The notes beneath the pieces are model-generated. The model saw nothing but the letters and a program-made list of their open reading frames with translations, was not told the DNA's origin and ran no database searches. A stretch of DNA of 9,109 nucleotides from Actinomycetota bacterium (GTDB lineage: Bacteria > Actinomycetota > Acidimicrobiia > Acidimicrobiales > AC-14), in contig JAIVIH010000321.1 of NCBI GenBank assembly GCA_020200615.1, positions 1 through 9,109 on the forward strand. The letters are read 5' to 3'. Both the position numbers and the translations under genes were made by a program. Below, piece after piece: positions 1 through 6,287 of the stretch. Position 1 is the first letter of the stretch. Each line of letters starts with the position of its first letter.

Positions 1-831
1 TTCCTGGATCCCCTCGCCGAGCGGGGGTGGCACGCCGTGGCCGCCGACCTGCGGGGTCACGGCGACAGCGACCACCCGGCTGACGTCGCCGCCTACAGCC
101 TCGAAATCTTCGTAGACGAGATCCTGGGCCTGGTCGACTCCCTGGACTGGGCCTACTTCGTGGTGATGGCGCACTCGATGGGGGGCGCGGTGGCCCAGCG
201 GCTGGCCCTGGACAACCCCGGTCGGGTCCGGGCCCTGGTCCTGATGAACACCTTTCACGGCCCCGTGGCCATCGACCGGGCCCTGATCGAGCTCGCCATC
301 AGCGTCGTCCGCCAGGGCGGCATGCCGGCCCTGGCTGCGGCCCAGGCGGCCCGGAGGGAGGCCGATCCCGCGGCCGCGGCGGCCCATCGCCGGATCGAGC
401 AGGCCCGGCCCGGGTTCGCCGAGCGCCTGAACCGCAAGCTCCTGGCCTGCTCCCAGGACATGTGGCTGGCCATGGCCCCGCGGTTCCCCGACTGGCCGGA
501 CACGCTGAGCGAGGTTGGCAGCCTTTCGATCCCGACCCTGGTGATCGTGGGCGAGGACGACGCCACCATGCGGGCCGACTGCGAGCGGCTGGCAGCCGCC
601 ATCCCCGGTGCGCGGCTGGAAGTGCTGGCCGGCACCCGCCACGCGCCCCACCTGGAAGCCCCCGACAGTTGGTGGGGCCCGGTGGCCGCCTTCCTCGAGG
701 GTTTGGTGGACGGCGCTGGCCCTACGATGCTGTCTGCGGCTTCGCCGACCCAGGGCGGAGTCCCAGCCCCGCCTTCCTCCCGAGCGTGGGGCCCCAACCC
801 CACGCCGGGCCGTCGCCGAGGAGGAGGGTGA
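1..831 (+). CDS. Alpha/beta hydrolase fold protein, 5' end outside the window
   Basis: The frame is open from base 1, so the true start lies upstream; the first possible internal start at 37 would cut the fold. Seen: the HGDSDH loop after strand 4; the nucleophile elbow AHSMGG with Ser at codon 59 (175-177); the acid in VGEDDA (codons about 183-188); and the catalytic His in TRHAPH (codon 214). This is a complete Ser-Asp-His triad in family order. Such enzymes hydrolyse esters, lactones or C-C bonds of small molecules in the cytoplasm; the substrate cannot be told. The fold should end near codon 235 (AAFLEGL). About 40 further Pro/Gly/Arg-rich residues follow and look like non-domain tail or read-through. 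The stop is 3 nt before the tldD start and in the same frame, so co-transcription with tldD-tldE is likely. A functional link to them is not shown. Confidence 0.85.
   Translation, partial: FLDPLAERGWHAVAADLRGHGDSDHPADVAAYSLEIFVDEILGLVDSLDWAYFVVMAHSMGGAVAQRLALDNPGRVRALVLMNTFHGPVAIDRALIELAISVVRQGGMPALAAAQAARREADPAAAAAHRRIEQARPGFAERLNRKLLACSQDMWLAMAPRFPDWPDTLSEVGSLSIPTLVIVGEDDATMRADCERLAAAIPGARLEVLAGTRHAPHLEAPDSWWGPVAAFLEGLVDGAGPTMLSAASPTQGGVPAPPSSRAWGPNPTPGRRRGGG
784..805. repeat. Perfect 8-bp GC hairpin ahead of tldD
   Basis: GCGTGGGG (784-791) is the exact reverse complement of CCCCACGC (798-805), with a 6-nt loop. It lies in the low-complexity 3' tail of the hydrolase, 16 nt before the tldD ribosome binding site. 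No T-run follows. It may be an attenuator, an RNA-stabilising hairpin, or chance in GC-rich DNA. Confidence 0.45.
822..827 (+). promoter_or_regulatory. Shine-Dalgarno site of tldD
   Basis: AGGAGG sits 7 nt before the GTG at 835. This strong site fixes the tldD start and shows that translation was meant to begin there, even though that frame is broken about 60 codons later. It overlaps the last codons of the hydrolase. Confidence 0.8.
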
Positions 832-834
832 CCA

Positions 835-2219
835 GTGATAGATGAATCCGTCGTCCAGCGGGTGCTGGGTACGGCGTTACGGACGGGTGGCGACTTCGCC
901 GAGGTGTTCGTGGAGGACCGCCGTTCGTCGTCCGCCCGTCTCGACGACGGCCGGGTGGAGGAGCTGACCTCGGGGCGGGACCGGGGCGCCGGCATCCGCG
1001 TCGTCCGGGGCCAGACCACGGCTTCGCCCACACGTCCGACCTCTCCGAGACGGGCCTCCACGCCGCGGCCGAGGCCGCCGGCGCCGCCGCTCGCGGCGGA
1101 GGAGAGGGCGTGCGCGAGGTGGCCATCACCGACCGGCCACCCCAGCACCCGGCCGGCGTCCGGATCCTCCCCCAGGACGTTCCCAAGGCGGCCAAGGTGG
1201 AGCTCCTCCACCGGGCCGAGGACGCGGCCCGGGCCCTCGACGGCTCCGTCCGCCAGGTCGCGGTCACCTACGCCGACGGCCGCCGCCGGATCCTCGTGGC
1301 CAACAGCGATGGCCTCCTGTCGGGCGACGACCAGGTCCGCACCCGGCTCGGCGTCTCGTGCGTGGCTGCGGCCGACGACGTCCGCCAGACCGGCTACCAG
1401 ACCACCGGCGGCACCGTGGGCTTCGAGCTGTACGACTCCGTCGACGTGGAGGACGTGGCCCGGGTGGCGGCCCAGCGTGCGGTCGACCTGCTCAAGGCCC
1501 GGCCCGCCCCCAGCGGCCAGGTGCCCGTGGTCCTGCGCAAGGGGGCGGGCGGCGTGCTCTTCCACGAGGCGTGCGGTCATGGCCTGGAGGCCGACCTGGT
1601 GGGCAAGGACGCGTCCGTGTTCCGCGGCCAGGTCGGCGAGCGGGTGGCCAGTCCCCTCGTCACCCTGGTGGACGACGGCACCTACGGCCAGGAGTGGGGC
1701 ACCTACGGGGTGGACGACGAGGGCCACGCCGCCCAGCGCAACGTCCTCATCCAGGACGGCGAGCTGACCGACTACATGTGGGACTTCGTGCGGGCCCGCA
1801 AGGAGGGCCGGGAGTCCTCCGGCAACGGTCGCCGCCAGAGCTACCAGCACCTGCCCATGGTGCGGATGACGAACACGTACGTGCTGGCCGGCGCCGAAGA
1901 CCCGGACGAGATAATCCGTCAGACCCCGTACGGCATCTACTGCGTCCAGCTCGGCGGTGGCCAGGTGAACACGGCCACCGGTGACTTCGTGTTCGGCATG
2001 ACCGAGGCCTACCTGATCGAGAACGGCCAGGTCACCGCCCCGCTGCGGTCGGCCAACCTAATAGGCAACGGGCCTGAGGTGCTGCGGGCCATCGACGCCG
2101 TGGGCAACGACTTCGACACGTGGGCCGGCCTCTGCGGCAAAGACGGGCAGGGTGTTCCCGTCTCCTCCGGCCAGCCGACCCTCCGCGTCGCCGCCCTCAC
2201 CGTGGGCGGCACCGGGTGA
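835..2219 (+). pseudogene. tldD: TldD metalloprotease subunit, broken by one-base deletion
   Basis: TldD is the catalytic, zinc-binding half of the TldD/TldE heterodimeric protease, known in enterobacteria for microcin B17 leader removal and CcdA degradation. The N-terminus reads from GTG 835 (strong Shine-Dalgarno) to about 1017 in one frame, ending in IRVVRGQTT. Homology resumes one frame over at 1020 (GFAHTSDL) and runs to the TGA at 2217-2219. Restoring one G in ACGGC (1018-1022) gives 461 codons, the usual TldD length. The zinc motif HEACGH is intact at restored residues 244-248 (from 1563), followed by GLEAD. If the lesion is real, the long 3' frame could be translated only from an internal start such as GTG 1110, without the N-terminal part. 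The stop overlaps pmbA by 4 nt. Family certain; whether the shift is mutation or sequence error is open. Confidence 0.9.
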
Positions 2220-3619
2220 CGGCGACGGACGTCACCTCCGCCGCGCCCACCGGCGGCCCCGCCCAATCCGCCGACCCCGACACCCTCCTCGGTCTGGCCG
2301 AACGGGTCGCGGGCTGGGCCGCCGCCGGGGAGCAGGTCGAGGCCTACGTGGCCCGAGGTCGCCACACGTCGGTGAGGGTCTTCGACGGCGACGTCGAGTC
2401 CTTGTCCTCGGCCGACTCCGAGGGCGTCGGCATCCGGGTCATCTCCGGCCACCGGCAGGGCTTCGCCTACGCCGCCTCGCTCGACGAGGCGGTGATCGCC
2501 GAGACGTTCGCCGAGGCCCGGGACAACGCCGAGTTCGGCACCGTCGACCCCTACCTCGGCCTCCCCGAGCCGGACGGCGTCCGCCCCGTCGACCTCGACC
2601 TCTTTCATCCCGAGCTGGCCGACTTCCCCGCCGCGGCCAAGGTCGACCTCGCCCTCGAGCTCGAGCGGGCCACCCGCGCCGCCGATTCCCGCATCAGGGG
2701 CGTCGAGTCCGCCGACTACGGCGACTCGATCTTCCAGGGCGCCATCGCGTCGAGCACGGGCGTGCGAGCCTCCCAGCAGCGGACGGTCTGCTCCCTCTGG
2801 TCCTCGGCCCTGGCCGACGACGGAACTGGGACGCAAACCGGGAGCGGGTATTCCGTTGGCCGCCGGCCGTCCGACCTCGACGTGGCCGAGGCCGCCACCG
2901 ACGCCGCCTTCCGGGCGACCCGCCTGCTCGGGGCCCACAAGCCCCCCTCCCAGCGGCTCGCCGTGCTGCTCGAGCCGTCGGTCACTGCCTCGTTCCTCGC
3001 CGTGCTGTCCTCCGCACTGTCGGGGATGGCCGCCATCAAGGGCCGGTCCTTCCTGGCCGGCCGGCTGGGCGAGCAGGTCGCCGTCCCCTTTCTCACCCTG
3101 GTCGACGACCCCACGAATGGCGCGGCTTACGGGGCCGCCCCCTTCGACGCCGAGGGGCTGGCCAGCAGGCAGAACGTCCTCATCGACGGTGGTGTCCTGC
3201 GGTCCTTCCTCCACAACACCTACACCGGGCGGCGCCGCGGGCAACCCTCCTCTGCGAACGCGGTGCGGGGAGGCTTCAAGACCACTCCGGGCGTGGGGTG
3301 CCGGGCCCTGAGCCTGGCCCCGGGGCAGGCCGACCAGGCCCAGCTCTTGGCCGACATGGGCGAGGGCCTCCTCGTCCAGTCGGTGACCGGCCTCCACTCG
3401 GGCGCCAACTCCACCACGGGCGACTTCTCCGTGGGCGTCGCCGGCCTCATGGTGCGGGGTGGCGAGATCGCCGAACCCGTCCGGGAGGCGACGATCGCAT
3501 CGAGCCTGCCCCGGATGCTTCTGGGTGTCGTCGCCGTCGGTTCCGACCGCGAGTGGCTTCCGGGGAGCGTCGCCGGCATGAGCCTGGTGGTCGCCGACGT
3601 CACCCTTTCCGGATCCTGA
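2216..3619 (+). CDS. pmbA: TldE/PmbA, partner subunit of the TldD protease
   Basis: 467 residues, full length for the family. The start is GTG 2216, inside the tldD stop (GTGA overlap), giving translational coupling; an ATG in frame at 2120 would only add tldD shadow sequence. The N-terminal half carries the PmbA/TldD domain pattern (RVFDGDVESLSSADSEGVGI). The C-terminal half has the conserved segments LTLVDDP, SRQNVLIDGG, HNTYTG and NSTTGDFSVGVAGLMVRGG. TldE lacks the HExxxH zinc motif of TldD, as expected, and here no such motif occurs. TldE shapes the proteolytic chamber in the cytosolic heterodimer. With tldD frameshifted next door, this intact gene would lack its catalytic partner, which is one reason to suspect that the tldD lesion is recent or artefactual. 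No RiPP precursor gene is visible nearby. Confidence 0.93.
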   Translation: MTATDVTSAAPTGGPAQSADPDTLLGLAERVAGWAAAGEQVEAYVARGRHTSVRVFDGDVESLSSADSEGVGIRVISGHRQGFAYAASLDEAVIAETFAEARDNAEFGTVDPYLGLPEPDGVRPVDLDLFHPELADFPAAAKVDLALELERATRAADSRIRGVESADYGDSIFQGAIASSTGVRASQQRTVCSLWSSALADDGTGTQTGSGYSVGRRPSDLDVAEAATDAAFRATRLLGAHKPPSQRLAVLLEPSVTASFLAVLSSALSGMAAIKGRSFLAGRLGEQVAVPFLTLVDDPTNGAAYGAAPFDAEGLASRQNVLIDGGVLRSFLHNTYTGRRRGQPSSANAVRGGFKTTPGVGCRALSLAPGQADQAQLLADMGEGLLVQSVTGLHSGANSTTGDFSVGVAGLMVRGGEIAEPVREATIASSLPRMLLGVVAVGSDREWLPGSVAGMSLVVADVTLSGS

Positions 3620-3636
3620 GCCCCAGTCCCGTCGCT

Positions 3637-4301
3637 GTGCCTGCCGTCGGCCTCCCCATCTCCCACGCCATCATCCTGGGCATCGTGCAGGGCCTGACCG
3701 AGTTCCTGCCCGTCTCGTCCAGCGGCCACCTCATCCTCATCCCGTGGCTGTTCGGATGGGAGGAGCTCACCAAGAACCCCGACCTCAACAAGACGTTCGA
3801 CGTCGCCCTCCACGTCGGCACCTTCGTCGGAGCGGCGGCCTACTTCGCGCCTGACCTGCGCAGGCTCGCGAAAGCGGGCATCGCGTCCGTCCGCCGGCGG
3901 TCCGTGGAGACCCCGGACGAGCGCATGGCCTGGCTTCTCCTGTTGTCGACCCTCCCCGGTGCGGCGATCGGCTCGCTGCTGGAGCAGGTGATCGAGGAGG
4001 AGTTGGGCCGGGAGTGGCTGATCGCCATCATGCTCATCGTGTTCGGTCTGGTACTGGCGGTGGCCGACCGGGCCAAGGGCGAGCGCAAGGCCGACGACTT
4101 CGGCTGGCGGGACGCCCTGGTCATGGGCGCAGCCCAGGCCGCGGCCCTCTCCCCCGGCGTCTCCCGCTCGGGGGCGACCATCTCCGCCAGCCGCTGGCTG
4201 GGTTTCGAGCGCGCGTCGGCGGCCCGGCTGTCGTTCCTCATGAGCCTGCCCATCATCGGCGGGGGGCGGTGCTGTCCCTCCTGGCGACCGGCTTTCGCTG
4301 A
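3637..4301 (+). pseudogene. uppP: UppP (BacA-type) phosphatase, C-terminal region deleted and frame-shifted
   Basis: UppP is a membrane enzyme that recycles undecaprenyl diphosphate to the monophosphate lipid carrier for peptidoglycan. GTG 3637 is chosen because it directly precedes the first helix, 17 nt after pmbA; no clear Shine-Dalgarno is visible. Both catalytic signatures are present: QGLTEFLPVSSSGH near residues 18-31 and SPGVSRSGAT at about 172-181. Homology runs to SFLMSLPIIGG (to about 4260), then meets a run of six Gs. In the original frame the sequence becomes antisense of the opposing gene. In the next frame it reads AVLSLLATGFR and stops at 4299-4301. Total about 220 residues against roughly 270 for the family, so the last membrane helices are missing. 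The short hydrophobic end resembles the true UppP C-terminus, which suggests an internal deletion rather than simple truncation. Activity is doubtful as written. Confidence 0.85.
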
Positions 4302-4302
4302 G

Positions 4303-4965
4303 CGGGGCCCGAGGGCCGCTCGGGGGCCCGCCCAGCCCGGGGGTGAGGGTGACAGTGACGGTCCCGTGGGTCACGGCAAAGGCCACGGCCCGGGCCTCCT
4401 CGGGACTCACGGCCAGCGTGGCCGACTCGGTCCCGGCGTCGACCACGAGGGCGTCGAGCGCCACCGCCAGGGTGGGCTCGCCCGTCCCGGACAGCTGGGG
4501 GTCGAAGGACGCCAGAACGTCCACGACGTCTCCCCGCCGGACCACGACCGAGGCACCCCCCACAGGCACGGCCACGGCCCGGGTCCCCGGGGGCAGGAGG
4601 GCGGCGACCCCAGCCAGGCCCTCGGGCGCCAGGTGTCCCCGGAAGACGGGCTGGCCGGCCAGCAAGGGGACGACGGTGGTGCGCCCCGCGACCTCGGCCA
4701 CGGACCGGGTCGCCGTCTCGGGCAGGAACGCGGCGGGCACCTGGCGGACGGCGAGGTCGGCGGGCTCCACCTCGGTCCCCCGCTCGACCTCCCGGCTGGC
4801 GACGACCACCGGTCGCAAGGGGCCGTAGCGAGCGGCCAGGGACTGGGCCTGGCCCACGAAGCGGGCGACGACCAGGCCGGTCATGAGGGCCAGCAAGACC
4901 GTCACCAGCCAGAACGCGAGGGGGGAGCGGGAAAGGCGGAAGCGGAGCAGACGGGACAGGCGCAC
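4303..4965 (-). CDS. CpaB/RcpC-like SAF-domain membrane protein, 3' end unresolved
   Basis: Start chosen at GTG 4965 because GAGGAGG (4973-4979) lies 7 nt upstream; a GTG at 4995 in frame has no such site. Order of parts: basic N-terminus; one membrane helix at about residues 16-36 (LAFWLVTVLLALMTGLVV); a SAF domain at about 47-105 (PVVVASREVERGTEV...AGQPV); then an RcpC/CpaB-type segment with GTRAVAVPV and VRRGDVVDVLASFD. CpaB proteins help build Flp/Tad pili in the periplasm, but no other tad gene is here, so the role is uncertain and this may be an orphan SAF-domain protein. The domain ends near VTHGTVTVTLTPG (about 4345). No stop follows: the frame stays open antisense through uppP down to 3220. 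I end the entry at the hairpin and uppP stop. Its true stop was probably lost with the uppP deletion or by an indel. Confidence 0.75.
4305..4329. terminator. Hairpin between convergent uppP and cpaB-like genes
   Basis: CCCGAG (4308-4313) pairs with CTCGGG (4319-4324) around a 5-nt loop. GGG (4305-4307) pairs outside it with CCC (4327-4329) across a 2-nt bulge. It begins 3 nt after the uppP stop and lies where both convergent genes should end, so a bidirectional terminator is plausible. No T-run is present on either side. Confidence 0.4.
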
Positions 4966-4972
4966 GGAACGT

Positions 4973-4979
4973 CCTCCTC
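4973..4979 (-). promoter_or_regulatory. Shine-Dalgarno site of the cpaB-like gene
   Basis: GAGGAGG on the minus strand, 7 nt before GTG 4965. It decides the start against the in-frame GTG at 4995. Confidence 0.75.
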
Positions 4980-5018
4980 GGGCGCGCGGAGACACGGCGG
5001 GAGGAAGTGCGCGAGCCG

Positions 5019-5048
5019 ATGCTAGGGAGAAATCGGGGGCTTTCCTAG
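5019..5048 (-). promoter_or_regulatory. Inverted repeat and possible -10 between mtnP and the cpaB-like gene
   Basis: The 96-nt gap between mtnP and the cpaB-like gene is locally AT-richer. CTAGG (5022-5026) and CCTAG (5044-5048) form an inverted repeat, extended by AAA (5030-5032) with TTT (5041-5043) across a 3-nt bulge. On the minus strand TAGCAT (5024-5019) fits a TAnnnT -10 box, without a recognisable -35. It could be an operator and promoter for the cpaB-like gene or a weak terminator of mtnP. Confidence 0.3.
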
Positions 5049-5061
5049 AGGCGCAGGAACT

Positions 5062-5760
5062 TCAGCCGTCCAGCGGAGGGAGCGTCCCAGGGTCGACGGC
5101 CTGACCGCACGAGCACGCCCGGTCACCGGGGATGGCCGGCGCCGCCCTCTGGAGCAGGCGCTGCACCTTCTCCACGTTCTCCCTCAGCACGCGGAAGACC
5201 TCGTCCATGGTGACGGGAACGATGCCCTCCACCCCTTCGAGCCCCACGTCGTAATCGGTCACCAAGGCGACCCCGGCGTAACAGATGCCTAGCTCCCGGG
5301 CCAGCACCGTCTCGGGGTACTGGGTCATGTTGACGACGTCCCAGCCGGCGGAAGAGAACCAGCGGGACTCGGCCCGGGTGGAGAAGCGGGGGCCCTGGAT
5401 GACCACCACCGTGCCGCGGGGATGGGCCGTGATCCCCTCCGCTTCAGCCGCCTGGGCCACGATCGTCCGCAGCTCGGGACAGTAGGGGTCGGCGAAGGCG
5501 ATGCAGTTGAGCACCGGGCCGTCGAAGAAGGTGTCGACGCGACTGCGGGTGCGGTCCACCAGCTGGTCGCACAGGACGAACTCGCCGGGCTTGATCTCGA
5601 GCTTGAGCGACCCGACGCTGCACGGCCCGAGGATGCGCCGGACGCCGAGCTTGCGCATGGCCCAGAGGTTGGCCCGGTAGTTCACCCTGTGGGCCGGGAA
5701 CTCGTGGTGAACGCCGTGGCGGGGCAGGAACGCCACCCGATGTCGACCGCCGGCGTCGCC
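5062..5760 (-). pseudogene. mtnP: S-methyl-5'-thioadenosine phosphorylase, N-terminus missing
   Basis: The enzyme cleaves methylthioadenosine with phosphate to adenine and methylthioribose-1-phosphate (methionine salvage). Seen: RVAFLPRHG, HEFPAHRVNYRANLWAMR, GSLKLEIKPGEFV, QGPRFSTRAESRWF, NMTQYPE (the methylthioadenosine-type version of the base-site motif) and LVTDYDVG with the purine-contacting Asp residues. The stop is at 5062-5064. What is missing is the first 50-60 residues, including the GGSGFY-type phosphate loop and the TPFGPPS-like segment. Homology begins at GDAGG (5760), only about 14 nt after the fmdB stop at 5774, and no other frame there encodes the lost part. There is no good start with a ribosome site; GTG 5736 is the first in-frame candidate. 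As written it should not bind phosphate normally. Probably a 5' deletion or a mis-assembly. Confidence 0.85.
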
Positions 5761-5773
5761 ACCAGGGCCGGGC

Positions 5774-6184
5774 TCAGGCGGTCTTGGCGTCGGGCTTGCT
5801 GCCCTTGCCCGACGACCCCGACGACGCCTTCTCGCGGCCCGAAGACGACTTCTCGCCCGATCCAGAGGACGCAGCCTTCTCGCTCTTGCCGGTCTTCTCG
5901 CCCTTGGCCGCCTTGTCGCCGGCCTTCTCCCTAGTATCCGACTTGTCAGTATCCGACTTGTCGCCGGAATCGGCCTTCTCACCGTCCTTGTCCTTCGACC
6001 GGAGGGCGGGCCGGCTGTCGGTCCGGTAGAAGCCGCTGCCCTTGAACGAGATCCCGATGGACCCGAACACCTTGCGCAGGGCCCCACCGCACGACGGGCA
6101 CGTGGTGAGGGCCTCGTCCTTGAAGGACTGAACGACCTCCAGGTGCTGGCCACAGGCCTTGCAGGCGTACTCGTACACAGGCAT
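5774..6184 (-). CDS. FmdB-family zinc-ribbon protein with disordered Lys/Ser/Asp tail
   Basis: 136 residues. Start ATG 6184 has GGAGG 8 nt upstream (6193-6197) and gives the family's invariant opening MPVYEYAC. Zinc ligands are Cys8, Cys11, Cys29 and Cys32 (CKAC, CPSC), followed by LRKVFGSIGISFKGSGFYRTD, as in the family. From about residue 63 the chain is low complexity, rich in Lys, Ser, Asp, Glu and Gly, and ends PDAKTA. It should be disordered. The family is called regulatory protein FmdB, but the M. tuberculosis member Rv0991c is described as a redox-regulated chaperone (Ruc) with zinc cysteines and a disordered tail; the same architecture and the nearby galU-moeA make that role a reasonable guess here. 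It is first in a minus-strand block with mtnP. The tail contains an exact 15-bp tandem duplication. Confidence 0.9.
   Translation of the reverse strand: MPVYEYACKACGQHLEVVQSFKDEALTTCPSCGGALRKVFGSIGISFKGSGFYRTDSRPALRSKDKDGEKADSGDKSDTDKSDTREKAGDKAAKGEKTGKSEKAASSGSGEKSSSGREKASSGSSGKGSKPDAKTA
5933..5962 (-). repeat. Exact 15-bp tandem duplication in the fmdB tail
   Basis: AGTATCCGACTTGTC occurs at 5933-5947 and again at 5948-5962 (plus-strand reading). Being 15 bp it keeps the frame and duplicates the pentapeptide DKSDT on the minus strand. It also contains AT-richer codons than its surroundings, consistent with recent slippage in a disordered tail. Confidence 0.85.
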
Positions 6185-6192
6185 GAAAGAAG

Positions 6193-6197
6193 CCTCC
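6193..6197 (-). promoter_or_regulatory. Shine-Dalgarno site of fmdB
   Basis: GGAGG on the minus strand, 8 nt before ATG 6184; it confirms the start against longer in-frame extensions. Confidence 0.75.
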
Positions 6198-6259
6198 ACA
6201 ACCGTTCCACGGCTGAACGTCCGGCAACCCAGCGGCGTCACCCGCACCGGTTTCGGAAC

Positions 6260-6265
6260 ATTGTA
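6260..6265 (-). promoter_or_regulatory. Probable -10 box for fmdB
   Basis: TACAAT on the minus strand differs from TATAAT at one position. It would start transcription near 6253 and give a leader of about 70 nt before ATG 6184. No good -35 is seen at 16-18 nt. This sits in the AT-richest part of the divergent intergenic region. Confidence 0.4.
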
Positions 6266-6275
6266 CCGACCCCCG

Positions 6276-6281
6276 TACGAT
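6276..6281 (+). promoter_or_regulatory. Possible -10 box for the diguanylate cyclase operon, leaderless start
   Basis: TACGAT fits the actinobacterial TAnnnT -10 pattern. The GTG at 6288 is 6 nt further on, where transcription would be expected to begin, and no Shine-Dalgarno precedes it. That arrangement suggests a leaderless mRNA. No clear -35 was found. It lies 10 nt from the opposing fmdB -10, so the two promoters would compete or share control. Confidence 0.35.
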
Positions 6282-6287
6282 GAGCCG

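Noticed and set aside
1018..1022. Programmed frameshift in tldD
   Set aside because: No slippery heptamer or downstream pseudoknot is evident, and the family is not known to use one; a one-base loss is simpler.
255..1850. 531-codon open frame on the minus strand
   Set aside because: Antisense of the hydrolase and tldD, both of which have clear family motifs on the plus strand; no recognisable domain of its own.
2009..3397. 462-codon open frame on the minus strand
   Set aside because: Antisense shadow of pmbA with Gly/Val/Asp-rich composition and no motif.
3220..4300. Continuation of the cpaB-like frame under uppP
   Set aside because: No CpaB homology beyond about 4345; the sequence mirrors uppP and pmbA codons. 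Treated as read-through from a lost stop, not as a protein domain.
2152..5025. 957-codon open frame on the plus strand
   Set aside because: It joins a pmbA shadow frame, the real uppP frame and antisense of the cpaB-like gene. Only 3637-4260 is protein-like; the rest is Arg/Pro/Gly-rich as expected of GC-rich shadow frames.
5784..6029. 81-codon plus-strand frame opposite fmdB (Asp/Ser/Pro/Leu-rich)
   Set aside because: Mirror of the Lys/Ser/Asp repeats in the fmdB tail; no ribosome site and no family.
6010..6045. GSGFY shared by FmdB and by the missing MtnP N-terminus as a recombination site
   Set aside because: The fmdB sequence continues normally for about 80 residues past its GSGFY, so the junction is not there; chance resemblance.
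6255..6281. ECF-sigma promoter built on GGAAC at 6255-6259
   Set aside because: Spacing to a CGT-like -10 is 14 or 18 nt rather than the usual 16-17, so it does not fit.
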